A stretch of DNA of 64,000 nucleotides from Sorangium cellulosum So0157-2. Its GTDB lineage: Bacteria > Myxococcota_A > Polyangia > Polyangiales > Polyangiaceae. The notes under the pieces are model-generated. The model saw nothing but the letters and a program-made list of their open reading frames with translations, was not told where the DNA came from and made no database searches. Below, piece by piece: positions 24,620 to 36,692 of the stretch. A program made the translations under genes and the position numbers. Numbering within the stretch: the stretch's first letter is position 1; each line of letters starts with the position of its first letter. The stretch covers positions 2,046,001-2,110,000 of the forward strand of contig NC_021658.1 of assembly GCF_000418325.1 (NCBI RefSeq), written 5' to 3'.

Positions 24620-25258
24620 CGGGAAGGTCAAGATCGCGTGCGATGTGTTCCTTGTAGCCGTCGAACCGCTTCGAGCGACTCTTGCGGCCGTGGCGCATCT
24701 CGGCGTCCTCGATCGAGACACGGCGGTCGGGCGCAACGCCTTGCCGGATGCGAACGGTCCCGTCCTCGGCGGTTTCCAGGTCCTGGTCTCCCACCTGTGT
24801 GAGCGCATCCAGATACATGCGCAGCGGCTGCTCGACGACGTCGTCCAGATGGCGGTCGACCCATTGCTGCAGTGACGAGACCTCGCAGCGCTTTGGATAC
24901 CGCGCGCCTCTCGCCCTCCGTCATCGCGCCGGACCGAACGAGCGCCACGGTCCGCTCCAGCAGCACCCGGTCCATCTCGTGCGCGACCATCCGCTCTCGG
25001 AACGCCGGCAGCGCGCCCTGCGAGAACGGCGGCGTGGTCGCACCCAGGCAGCCGAGCACCATCTGCCAGCGCAGGTCAACGACGGCCAGTTCCACCGCCT
25101 CGGCATCCGATGCGCCGACGTAGCCTTGGAGCAGCGTGACCATGCACATCAGCGCCGGCGGATGCGGCGGCTCACCTGCCCCCGTCGTCCGGTACATGCC
25201 CTCCAATCAGCGCCTGCTGCTGCCGCGACAGCTCCACCGGCGGCGACCATCGTTCCAT
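24615..25258 (-). pseudogene. IS1182-type transposase remnant
   Basis: Minus-strand remnant in at least three pieces. It opens MERWSPPVELSRQQQALI from ATG 25258. After a shift of frame comes MYRTTGAGEPPHPPALM through the DLRWQMVLGCLG and FRERMVAHEMD blocks to SKALR. Then an internal deletion with another frame change leads to LQQWVDRHLDDVVEQPLR and the QGVAPDRRVSIEDAEMRHGRKS catalytic-domain portion, which stops at about 24613. The rest of the C-terminus and both inverted termini are missing or unrecognisable. Non-functional. It overlaps the last bases of the DUF2169-pentapeptide gene. Confidence 0.8.
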
Positions 25259-25351
25259 CCGTGAACCTCCGGACGCGGACGAGATCATGGCCCGGGCGAG
25301 ACGGTCGATCCTTCCATCGACCGGGGCTTCGGGTGTCGCATGCGGCCCTCG

Positions 25352-26581
25352 TCAGCGCACGAGGGGCTCCGAGGCGCGCTTCAGGCCGGTCAGCACCCTG
25401 TAGCGGGCGGCGATGTCCTCCAGCTCGCCAGGGGCGAAGACGTCCTCGATCCGGTAGAAGCCGTCGGGCGCGCGCTCATAGGCGACCTGCAGGCACTGCT
25501 CCGGGCCGTCGCGGCGATTGGCCGCGACGATGGCGGCGGTCGCGGGCAGGCGCTCGGCCTCGTAGGCGGCCAGCGCCTCCACCGGATCGGCGTGGGCGGC
25601 GAGCGCTCGAACCAGGGCGCGGGCGTCCAGGATGGCCTGGCTCGCCCCGTTGGAGCCGTTCGGATACATGGGATGGGCGGCGTCGCCCAGCAGCGTCATG
25701 CGCCCATGGCTCCAGCGCGGCAGCGGGTCGCGGTCGACCAGCGGGAACTCGTAGATCGCCTCGGCGTCCCGGACCAGGCCGGGCACATCCAGCCAGCCGA
25801 AGCGCCAGGCCTCGAACCTGGGCAGGAACTCGGCGGGGTCGCCGGGCCGGTTCCAGTCCTCCCGCCGCAGGCTCCTGGCGACCGCGAGATCGGCGGCCCA
25901 GTTGATCTTCTGGCGGCCGTCCGGCCCCGGTGGGGAGATCGGATAGACGACGAACTTCTGGTCCTGATGCCCGGCAATGACCATGCTGGCGCCGGTGAGG
26001 AAGGGCGCCGCCAGGCTGGTCCCCCGCCACAGGATGTGACCGCCGTAGATCGGCGGCCCCTCGTCCGGATAGAGGCGGGCGCGCGCCGCCGAGTGGATGC
26101 CGTCGGCGCAGATCAGCAGGTCGGCGGGCACCTCCCACGCCGCGCCCGCGCGATCGAGGAAGCGCGCCACGATGCGGCCTCCGCCCTCGTCGTGGTCCAC
26201 GAAGCGCCGATCGCAGATCACCCGGTCAGGGCCCAGCCGCTCGACGGCGGCGTCGAACAGCACGCCCTGCAGGGCGCCGCGGTGCACGGAGATCTGCGGC
26301 GAGGCATGCCCGGCGAAGCGGCCGCGCGGCTCGCCCCAGATGCGCTGGCCGAAGCGGTTGAAATAGAGCATCTCGCGGGTCGCCACCCCGTGGGCCAACA
26401 GGGCCTCGACGAGGCCCAGCTCGCCCAGCACCTCGACGGCGTGGGGCAGGATGTTGATGCCGACCCCGAGCGGCAGGATGCTCGGCGCCGCCTCGAACAC
26501 CGTCACCTCATGACCCGAGGCGTGCAGCGCCAGAGCCGCGGCCAGGCCGCCGATCCCACCGCCCACGACGATCACCTGCAT
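25352..26581 (-). CDS. PhzS-like FAD-dependent monooxygenase
   Basis: A 409-aa group A flavoprotein hydroxylase. ATG 26581 has GGAGGA 5 nt upstream and places the FAD-binding VIVVGGGIGGLAAALAL motif at residues 3-19. The ICADGIHS motif and the second FAD motif TLLGDAAHPMYPNGSNGASQ are present. The LGVGINI, PQISVHRGALQ and FPLVDRDPLPRWSHGRMT segments closely recall PhzS, the phenazine-1-carboxylate-derivative monooxygenase of pseudomonads. No phenazine biosynthesis genes are in the window, so the substrate is an unknown aromatic. The neighbouring IS remnant makes transfer plausible. Confidence 0.87.
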   Translation of the reverse strand: MQVIVVGGGIGGLAAALALHASGHEVTVFEAAPSILPLGVGINILPHAVEVLGELGLVEALLAHGVATREMLYFNRFGQRIWGEPRGRFAGHASPQISVHRGALQGVLFDAAVERLGPDRVICDRRFVDHDEGGGRIVARFLDRAGAAWEVPADLLICADGIHSAARARLYPDEGPPIYGGHILWRGTSLAAPFLTGASMVIAGHQDQKFVVYPISPPGPDGRQKINWAADLAVARSLRREDWNRPGDPAEFLPRFEAWRFGWLDVPGLVRDAEAIYEFPLVDRDPLPRWSHGRMTLLGDAAHPMYPNGSNGASQAILDARALVRALAAHADPVEALAAYEAERLPATAAIVAANRRDGPEQCLQVAYERAPDGFYRIEDVFAPGELEDIAARYRVLTGLKRASEPLVR

Positions 26582-26763
26582 AAGTCCTCCAGTGGGGGCC
26601 CTTACCACGGTGACCTCGCCGTCGCTCGAGGACAGCACGTACCCGGCGTCCAGCGCCGTGCGCGACGTGGATTCTTGTTCTCTTGCGCCGTTGCGTTGAG
26701 CTCTCTTTCCCCGGATGCCTGGCCGGACTCGTGGAGGGTGGATCTCGCCGCCTCGGGCGCGCG

Positions 26764-27687
26764 TCAGACCTCCTCGACCATGGTCTTGCTCACCTGCTCC
26801 AGCGAGTCGCCCATCGTCTCCACCCCGACGAGCGCCGCGTCGTCCAGGCTCGCCTCCGCGGCCCGGGCGGCGCTCACCGCCGTGTAGGCCCGCGTCAGCG
26901 CGGCGACGTGATCGGCGATCCGCGCGTCCACCTTGCCGACCACCGCCTCGGCCGGCGCCCCCGCCGCCCGCGCGGCCTCGGCGCCGCCAGCGCCGGCCGG
27001 CGGAGGCTCCCCCGTTCGCGCCTCGCGCCCCTGCGCGGCGCGGCCCACCGCGAGCGTGCGCTCGAGCCTCGCCCGCGCCTCGGCGAGGCGCAGCAGCGAT
27101 GACCAGGTCGCCCGGGCCTGGCGCGCCGCGCGGCGGTCGAGCAGCTCCTCGCCCGCGACCGTCCGGCGGAGCTCTGCGCCCTCGCGGAGCGACGCGCGCG
27201 CGGGGCCCGTGATCTCGCCGGCGACGCCGTCGAGGGCGTGCGCCACCGGGTCGTCGGCGTCGACGAGGAAGGGGAGCGCGACGAGCACCGCGGACACCGC
27301 GAGCGCGACCCCCCGGAGCGCGAGCGACGCCGCGCCGAAGGCGGCGAGGAGCGAGCCGGCGAGGGCGCCGCCGGAGAGCGCCGCGCCGACGTGCAGCAGG
27401 CGGGCGCCCCGGCCCCGGACCCGGACCGAGCGCTCCGCGAAGCAGAGGCCCGCGAGCGCGGCGCCGGCCGCGGCCGGGGACGCCGCGCCGGCGAGGCCGA
27501 ACGCGAGCGCCCCGAGCGCGCCCCCGGCGACGGCGAGCGAGACGAGCGCCCCGCTCGCCGCGACGGCGAAGAGGACGGCGGCGGCCACGAGCAGCAGCGA
27601 GCCCGCGACAGGGCCGAGCCGGAGCGCGAGCGGCGAGAGCCCGAGCGAGAGCGCAGCGGCGGCGACGAAGGCGATCTTGCGCAGCAT
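26764..27687 (-). CDS. Membrane protein with helical C-terminus, partner of vWA protein
   Basis: A 307-aa protein with five or six hydrophobic segments in residues 5-145 (very Ala/Leu/Gly-rich) and an Ala/Arg/Glu-rich helical, probably coiled-coil C-terminal half. Not recognised. ATG 27687 lies 2 nt after the stop of the vWA gene, so the two are almost certainly co-translated. It may anchor or transmit a signal from the vWA protein; this is inference from neighbourhood only. Confidence 0.68.
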   Translation of the reverse strand: MLRKIAFVAAAALSLGLSPLALRLGPVAGSLLLVAAAVLFAVAASGALVSLAVAGGALGALAFGLAGAASPAAAGAALAGLCFAERSVRVRGRGARLLHVGAALSGGALAGSLLAAFGAASLALRGVALAVSAVLVALPFLVDADDPVAHALDGVAGEITGPARASLREGAELRRTVAGEELLDRRAARQARATWSSLLRLAEARARLERTLAVGRAAQGREARTGEPPPAGAGGAEAARAAGAPAEAVVGKVDARIADHVAALTRAYTAVSAARAAEASLDDAALVGVETMGDSLEQVSKTMVEEV

Positions 27688-27689
27688 CG

Positions 27690-29123
27690 TCAGCGCCTCG
27701 ACAGGTTGGAGATGTCCTTTTCGACGGCGCGCTTGGCCGCCGCCTTCCCGGCGGTGCTCGACGGAGGCGCAGAGAGGAACTCCTTCTGCGTTGCCTTGTA
27801 GTCCATCAGCTGCTTCCGGAGCGGGGCCGCGGCGGCCTTCGGCGCGACGGCGGCGACCGCGCTGAGCTCGCTCATGCTCTGATCGATGAGGCGCTGGGCC
27901 CGCCCGACGTCGCCCTGCTGGTAGGCGTCCGCGGCCTCGAGCTGACGGCGGGAGGCGACGACGCTCAGGGCGTCGGCGAGGACGGCGAGGTCCTTGCCCG
28001 CCTCGACGGCCTCGGCGGAGGTCGAGCCGGTCAGCGTGAGCCCGGCGATCGGGGCCTGCGCGGCGTCGCCGCCGACCCGGGTCCAGCGGATCTGCCCCTC
28101 GATGGTCCGCGATGCCTCGCTGTCCAGCGAGGCCGCGAGCTCGAGGATCACGCGGCGCTCGTCGCCGGAGAAGAGCGAGCCGAGCGCGAGCTCGACCTCG
28201 GCGCCGGCGGCGAGGGGCGTCGCGTCGGCCCCGGAGGCGCGGACGAGGCGGACGCCGGCCGGGAGCTTCAGCCGGGCCGACGCGCCCTCGATCGTCGTGG
28301 CGGCGGTCTCCCGGAGCTCGCGCTGGAGGAAGGCGGCGAGGGCCGAGGCGTCCTTGACGAAGGCGAAGTTGCCGCGGCCCGCCTGGGCGACCGCGCCCAT
28401 GTACGCCTCGTCGAAATCGAGGCCGATCCCCAGGGACGAGGTGGTGATCCCGCGCCCGGCGCTGTCCCGGGCGACCTCCTCGCTCCGGGCGCGCGTGCCG
28501 TCGAGGCCATCGCTCGCCAGGATCACCCGGCGCACGCGGCCTTTGCCGGCGTCGGCGAGGGCGAGCGCGCCCTGGGCGAGCGCGGGCGCGATGTTGGTCC
28601 CGCCGCTGGACTCCAGGGCCTGGATCCGGGCGATCAGGTCGGCCCGGACGCGGCCGGCGCTGGCGAGCGGCTGGAGGAGCTCGCTGTCGCTCGAATAGCG
28701 GACGAAGGCGATCTCGTCGTCGTTGCGCAGGTCGCGGAGGAGCTGGACGGCCGATCGCTTGGCCTGCTCGAGCTTCTCGCCGGCCATGGATCCCGAGGTG
28801 TCGAGGACGATCACGATCGAGAGCGGCGCGCGCTCCCGGGCCTGCTCGACGGCGTCGGCCTTGACGATCAGCTCGGCGAAGACGCGCTGTTCGCCGCCGC
28901 TCTGCACCTTGGTGTGGCTGAGGGCGAAGGTGCCGTGAGCGCCGGGGCCGGAGAAGGCGGCGCTGTTCGAGCCGCTCGAGGCGGCTCCGGTGAATGCGCT
29001 CGCGGGGCGCTGATCGCCGGCGGCGGCGCGGGCGAGGACGAGGCCGCCGGCGGCGAGGACGACGGCGCTGGCGGCGATGCCGTGGCGGACGCGGGGCGCG
29101 CGAAACCAGGTGCGGATCGACAT
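27690..29123 (-). CDS. Membrane-anchored vWA domain protein
   Basis: A 477-aa protein starting at ATG 29123 with GGGAGA upstream. It has one N-terminal membrane segment (about 12-36), then a vWA domain from residue 100 to 275 with an intact MIDAS motif DTSGS at 108-112, a downstream SSGGTN threonine site and DG residues (ASDGLD). It is followed by a beta-rich domain and a helical C-terminal bundle. The YfbK-like layout implies metal-dependent protein binding outside the cytoplasm. Operon with the downstream membrane protein. Confidence 0.82.
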   Translation of the reverse strand: MSIRTWFRAPRVRHGIAASAVVLAAGGLVLARAAAGDQRPASAFTGAASSGSNSAAFSGPGAHGTFALSHTKVQSGGEQRVFAELIVKADAVEQARERAPLSIVIVLDTSGSMAGEKLEQAKRSAVQLLRDLRNDDEIAFVRYSSDSELLQPLASAGRVRADLIARIQALESSGGTNIAPALAQGALALADAGKGRVRRVILASDGLDGTRARSEEVARDSAGRGITTSSLGIGLDFDEAYMGAVAQAGRGNFAFVKDASALAAFLQRELRETAATTIEGASARLKLPAGVRLVRASGADATPLAAGAEVELALGSLFSGDERRVILELAASLDSEASRTIEGQIRWTRVGGDAAQAPIAGLTLTGSTSAEAVEAGKDLAVLADALSVVASRRQLEAADAYQQGDVGRAQRLIDQSMSELSAVAAVAPKAAAAPLRKQLMDYKATQKEFLSAPPSSTAGKAAAKRAVEKDISNLSRR

Positions 29124-29354
29124 GAGCTTTCTCCCAGGGCTCCGGACGGACGAAGGCCTGGCGCCCGCGGGGCTCTGGGCGTCGCTTCGTCGCCGTCGGG
29201 TGGACCCGTCGACGTGCAAGGTCGCGGATCGATCTCGAAGTGTGACCGAGATCGTCCCGAGACGGCGCCGGCCCGCCGGGGTGGGCGACGGGGGCTCTGA
29301 TGGGCCGGATCGCGAGGTCGTGCGCCGCGCGCGGGATGGGATCGGCTCGCCCCG
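29124..29354. other. Intergenic stretch upstream of the vWA operon
   Basis: 231 bp with no convincing gene; it must contain the promoter of the leftward vWA operon, but no clear -35/-10 pair could be singled out in this GC-rich DNA. Confidence 0.4.
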
Positions 29355-29945
29355 CTAGCGCGCGGCGCAGCGGGCCGCGACGTACCGGCCGTTCGGGTCC
29401 TCGTCGAGGAGCAGCGCGCCCGCGCCGTCGAGCTCGAAGGTGACCGACGTCGGCTCGATCGCCGTGATGGTGAGCCTGCCGAAGCCCGCGTCGCCGCCGC
29501 CGGTGGCGGCCCCGGTGCTGCTGCAATCCGCGCGAGACGACATCCCGTAGATCGTGAAATCGCCGCTCGCCGTATCCACCTCGCCGACGGCGAGCATCGA
29601 CGCGGGCATGCTGAGCTCCAGGTTCCACCAGTCGCCGCAGGGCGAGAACGTGGGGCGCGCTTCGGGATCGCTGCAAGACAGGGCGAGGGTGGCGATGCGG
29701 ATGGTCACGGTCGCGTCGCCGTAGACGATCGCGCTCACCTCCGGCGCCGGGCTGCCGGAGGTCGTCGGCGGAGGATGGGGGGTCGGCGAAGGGCCGACGG
29801 AGGCGGTCGTCGTCGAGCCCGCGCCGCCGGCGCCGCCGGCGCCGTCTCCGCCGCCGTCCATGATCACCGCGCCGCCGCACCCGGCGTGAACGAGCAGCGC
29901 GACCGGCCCTATCGCCCAGGAAATGTGTCGAGGTGAGAGCGTCAT
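29355..29945 (-). CDS. Small lipoprotein, function unknown
   Basis: A 196-aa exported protein with a signal peptide and lipobox VHAGC (Cys at residue 23), a Gly- and Ser/Thr/Pro-rich linker (residues 28-68) and a beta-rich domain containing four cysteines (SCSD, SPCGDWW, DCSST, ARCAAR) that may pair. The WWNLELSM segment suggests a small beta sandwich. No family recognised. Confidence 0.68.
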   Translation of the reverse strand: MTLSPRHISWAIGPVALLVHAGCGGAVIMDGGGDGAGGAGGAGSTTTASVGPSPTPHPPPTTSGSPAPEVSAIVYGDATVTIRIATLALSCSDPEARPTFSPCGDWWNLELSMPASMLAVGEVDTASGDFTIYGMSSRADCSSTGAATGGGDAGFGRLTITAIEPTSVTFELDGAGALLLDEDPNGRYVAARCAAR

Positions 29946-30086
29946 CGCCGCAGCGTATCGCCCTCCGGCGAGCTCTGGGGGAACGGCGTCTGCGAGCGCA
30001 CTCTCGGCCGCCTGTTTCTCTTCGCCCGCGGGGAGCGAGGTGGTCCTTCCGTCATCGCAGTGCGAGCCAGCATCGGACCGGTGCCC

Positions 30087-33178
<3,092 letters not shown>

Positions 33179-33480
33179 GATGCCTCGTCAGCGAGCGCGG
33201 AGAGGGGCCGACGGCGGGATCGCGCGCCGCCGTGCCGCGCGCGCCCTCTCGCCATCTTCCTGGGAGCCTATGGCAATCCACTCCTCCAGGATAGGCGCCG
33301 CGCGAGGACGGGGCGAATCAAGTGGGAGCTTGGGGCCGATGCGATCCTCCCATGCGCGCTCGCCTTACCGCGGGCTCGGTTCGCCGCGGATTGCCCCGGA
33401 TCTCCGCGGGGTGCCGCCGACTCGGTATCTCGAAAGCGGCGCTCGACCCGCGACGTGGAGAGCGACTATGCTCGCGCTCG
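33179..33480. other. Divergent intergenic region without identified features
   Basis: 302 bp between the leftward DUF1592 gene and the rightward barrel-like gene. The frame of the downstream gene is open from 33322, but codon use and the position of the signal peptide favour starting at 33481. No repeat or hairpin of note. Confidence 0.4.
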
Positions 33481-34407
33481 ATGCCAACGAGGCGAACGCG
33501 CGCCTGTCCTGTGTTTCCCGCGCAATCGCGGCGCCGCGCGCGCCGCTCCCATGCGGCCGCGCTGCTCGGCGCCGCGCTCGCGGCGCTCGCCGCGCCGCCT
33601 TCCGCGCGCGCCGCCGAGGCCGCGGCGGCGCTCCGCCCCGAGGCGGCGGAGCGCGACGAGGGGCGCGCGCCACCGGTCGTAAGGGGCGCCGTGGGGACCG
33701 AGCTCTTCAGCGCTGGAGTCGATCTCGAGATCGCCGGTCGTACGCTGTCCTATACGGACCTGCTCTCCGAGAACCTCCGCACCTACGAGGTGCTCGGCGT
33801 GCCCATGCCGTCGCTCCGAGCGGAGCTGTACCCGCTCGCGCGCAGCGCCTTGCCGGTGCTCCGCGATCTCGGGATCGCCCTCTCGTACGCCCGCGCCGTC
33901 GGCCTCGACTCGGAGGGGGGCGGGGGAGCGAGCGTATCGACCTCCTATAGCCGGCTGTACGCCGGCCTCAAGGGCCGTTACCGCCCGGCCGGGCAGGCTG
34001 GTCCGGTCCTGTTCGCGAGCGGCGGACTCTGCTGGACCGACTTCGATGTCGCGCCGACCGGCGACCCGTCGCGCGACGCAGCGGCGGTGTCTTACGTCGC
34101 CCTGCGCCTCGCCGCGGACGGCCGCCTCCCGGTCGGCCCGGTCGCGCTGGAGGCCGGCGCGGGCTACCAGGCGCCGCTCTCGACGGGCGCGCTCGCATCG
34201 TATTTCCGCGAGCCCAGCGCCGGCGGCGTCGACCTCCGCGTCGCGGTCGCCGTCCCGTTCGCGCCGGGGCTCGAGGCGCGCGCCGGGGCGTCGTACGCGC
34301 GGTTCTTCTATGACTTCGACGCCGAGCCCGGGGACCCGTACATCGCCGGTGGGGCGCTCGATCAGCTCTTCGGCGCTCACCTGGGGGTCGCTTATTATGG
34401 CTACTGA
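33481..34407 (+). CDS. Predicted outer-membrane beta-barrel protein
   Basis: A 308-aa protein with a long basic n-region and a Sec signal peptide (cleavage after SARA, about residue 45). The mature part alternates short amphipathic strands with aromatic ends (YARAVGL, SYSRLYAGLKGRY, SYARFFYDFD) and ends in a terminal aromatic strand (VAYYGY), the pattern of a small outer-membrane beta barrel. Family not identified. The last 11 bases overlap the start of the next gene. Confidence 0.68.
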   Translation: MPTRRTRACPVFPAQSRRRARRSHAAALLGAALAALAAPPSARAAEAAAALRPEAAERDEGRAPPVVRGAVGTELFSAGVDLEIAGRTLSYTDLLSENLRTYEVLGVPMPSLRAELYPLARSALPVLRDLGIALSYARAVGLDSEGGGGASVSTSYSRLYAGLKGRYRPAGQAGPVLFASGGLCWTDFDVAPTGDPSRDAAAVSYVALRLAADGRLPVGPVALEAGAGYQAPLSTGALASYFREPSAGGVDLRVAVAVPFAPGLEARAGASYARFFYDFDAEPGDPYIAGGALDQLFGAHLGVAYYGY

Positions 34408-36409
34408 GGTGCGCGGAGCGCGCGCGGCGCGCGGCGCGTCCGGCCTCCGCCGCGGCTTCTGGGCGGCGGCCGCGCTCGCCGCGCCGGCCTTGCCGCTGCT
34501 CGCGGGGTGTCCCGGCAGGATCGACGACAGGGCGCGGTTCGAGACGCCCGACGGCCGCCCGCCGGCCGACTGCGCCGACGTGCCTGCGGTGTTCGCCGAG
34601 CGCTGCGGCGGCGCGAGCTGCCACGGTCCGGGCGAGCCCGCGGCCGCCCTCGACCTCGTCACGCTCGGCGTCGGCGATCGCGTCGCCGGGCGCCCGGCCC
34701 AGAGCTGCGCGGGGGTGCTCGCCGACCCCGACCGGCCGGAGGAGAGCGTGCTCTACGCGAAGCTCACGGACGCGCCGTCCTGCGGCGCGCGCATGCCGCT
34801 CGGAGGGCTCCCGTACTCGTCCGAGGAGCTCGCGTGCGTGGCCGCGTGGATCGCGGAGCTCGCGCCGGCCGCGTGCAGCGGCCCCGACTGCGGCTGCCCC
34901 GGGTGCGTGTGCGCGCCCGGCGCGCAGGAGGCGTGCTACACCGGCTCGGAGGACACGCGCGGCGTCGGGCGCTGCGCGGACGGCACCCGCACCTGCAACG
35001 CCGAGGGCACGTCGTGGGGCCCGTGCACGGGCGAGGTCCTGCCCGCGTTCGACGCGTGCGACACGCCCGAGGACGAGGACTGCGACGGGCGCGCGCCCGC
35101 CTGCGAGGAGGTGTGGAGCCGCGCCTTCGGCGACGCGAACGGCCAGTACGCCCGCGCCGTGGCCGTCGACGCGGACAGGAACGTGTTCGTGGCCGGCCAG
35201 ATGGAGGGCACCGTCGACTTCGGCGGCGGGCCGCTCACGGCCGCGGGCGCCGACGCGTACGTGGCGAAGTTCGACAGGTTCGGCACGCACCTCTGGAGCA
35301 AGCGCTTCGCGGGCGACGGCAACCAGTTCGCGATGGCGCTCGCGGTCGACCCGGCCGGCGACGTCGTCGTGGCGGGCCGCGCGTTCGGCAGCGTCGATCT
35401 CGGCGGCGACGTGCTCGTGTCGCACGGGGGCGACGACGTGTTCGTCGTCAAGCTCGACGCGGGCGGCGAGCACGTCTGGAGCCGGATGATCGGCGGATCC
35501 GGCGCGGATCGCTGCGACCGCGTCGCCGTCGATCCGGCGGGCAACGTCCTCGTGGCGGGCGGCTTCCACGGCGCGGTCGACGTCGACGGCGCCGTGCTCA
35601 CGAGCGCGGGCCTGCGCGACGCCTTCGTGCTGCGGCTCGCCGCGGGGGACGGCCGCGCGCTGCTCGCCCTGCGCGCCGGCGACGAGGGCGACGACTACGC
35701 CCACGGGATCGCGGCCGACGCGGACGGCAACCTGCTCGTCGCGGGCCATTTCTCGGGCTCGATCGATCTCGGCGGGGCGCCGCTCGCGAGCGCGGGGCTC
35801 TCGGACGTCTTCCTGGCCAAGCTCGGCCCCTCGGGCGACCACCTGTGGAGCGCCCGGTTCGGCGGCGCCGAGGCCGACGAGGCCCACGACGTCGCGGTTC
35901 ACGCGGCGACCGGCGACGTGGTGCTCACGGGCACCTTCGCGTCGACCATCGACTTCGGCGGCGGGCGGCTGACGAGCGCCGGCGGGCGGGACCTGTACGT
36001 CGCCCGGCTCTCCAGCGACGGCGCGCACGTCCTGAGCCGGCGCTTCGGCGACGCGGAGGACCAGCTGCTCACCGACTTCGAGACGGGCGCGCGCGCGAGC
36101 GCCGACGTGGACGCCGCCGGCAACGTCGTGCTCGCGGGGCCGCTCTCCGGCGCGGCGGACTTCGGCGGCGGGCCGCTGACGAGCCGGGGCAAGACCGACG
36201 TTTACCTGGTCAAGCTCGGCCCCGCGGGCGATCACCTGTTCAGCTCGCTGTTCGGCGACGGTCAGACGCAGGTCGGCCTGGATGTCACGGCGGGCTCAGG
36301 GGCGAGCGTGCTGCTCGCCGGCCGCTTCTACGGAAAGATCAACTTCGGTCACGGGGCGCTCTCGGGCGCGGGCCAGGGAGATGCGTTTCTGACGAAGCTT
36401 TCCCTGTAG
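34397..36409 (+). CDS. Lipoprotein with cytochrome-like N-terminus and SBBP/beta-propeller repeats
   Basis: A 670-aa lipoprotein (lipobox LLAGC). Residues 50-160 contain a c-type-cytochrome-like region (VFAERCGGASCHGPG and RMPLGGLPYSSEELACVAAWI) but with CxxxxCH spacing instead of CxxCH. A short Cys-rich segment follows, then about 490 residues made of repeats of roughly 55-60 residues with the pattern DxxGNVxVAGxFxGxxDFGGGxLxxxGxxDxFVxKL, typical of SBBP repeats that fold as beta-propellers. Starts inside the preceding barrel gene, hence co-translated. Function unknown; surface redox or binding role is inference. Confidence 0.75.
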   Translation: MATEVRGARAARGASGLRRGFWAAAALAAPALPLLAGCPGRIDDRARFETPDGRPPADCADVPAVFAERCGGASCHGPGEPAAALDLVTLGVGDRVAGRPAQSCAGVLADPDRPEESVLYAKLTDAPSCGARMPLGGLPYSSEELACVAAWIAELAPAACSGPDCGCPGCVCAPGAQEACYTGSEDTRGVGRCADGTRTCNAEGTSWGPCTGEVLPAFDACDTPEDEDCDGRAPACEEVWSRAFGDANGQYARAVAVDADRNVFVAGQMEGTVDFGGGPLTAAGADAYVAKFDRFGTHLWSKRFAGDGNQFAMALAVDPAGDVVVAGRAFGSVDLGGDVLVSHGGDDVFVVKLDAGGEHVWSRMIGGSGADRCDRVAVDPAGNVLVAGGFHGAVDVDGAVLTSAGLRDAFVLRLAAGDGRALLALRAGDEGDDYAHGIAADADGNLLVAGHFSGSIDLGGAPLASAGLSDVFLAKLGPSGDHLWSARFGGAEADEAHDVAVHAATGDVVLTGTFASTIDFGGGRLTSAGGRDLYVARLSSDGAHVLSRRFGDAEDQLLTDFETGARASADVDAAGNVVLAGPLSGAADFGGGPLTSRGKTDVYLVKLGPAGDHLFSSLFGDGQTQVGLDVTAGSGASVLLAGRFYGKINFGHGALSGAGQGDAFLTKLSL

Positions 36410-36692
36410 CCCCGGGTTGTAAAATTGTCGCTCTGATGTACAAACCTGCTGTCTGCTGAACTGCCTCACGCAGGCGACCCCAGCCGGTCCTGTGCAAATT
36501 TGCCTCGCCTGAGGCAGGCTGGATGCTCGCTTGTTGCTGGCGCGGGCCCGCTGCTGCCATTCCGGCCTCGTTTCCAGCTTCTCCGCGGTGGCATGTTCTC
36601 TGCTGACCGTGGCTCGACCGCGCGCGAGCCGCGCACCCCCCTATTTGGAGGACTCCTGTCGAGCCTGCGGGCGAGTCCGGAGGAGCAGAGGT
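36410..36692. promoter_or_regulatory. Upstream region of the glycosyltransferase gene with a hairpin
   Basis: 283 bp without a gene. It is less GC-rich than its neighbours and contains a perfect 6-bp stem at 36501-36516 (TGCCTC, loop GCCT, GAGGCA) without a following T-run, so a regulatory hairpin or operator is more likely than a terminator. GGAGGAGCAGAGGT precedes the ATG at 36693. Confidence 0.4.

Noticed and set aside
26764..29880. A 1038-codon open frame on the minus strand joining the membrane protein to upstream sequence
   Set aside because: Only its last 307 codons match a sensible protein; the upstream part is an Arg/Pro-rich shadow of the vWA gene in another frame.
33322..33480. 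N-terminal extension of the beta-barrel gene
   Set aside because: Arg-rich, no ribosome site, and it would bury the signal peptide more than 50 residues inside the protein.
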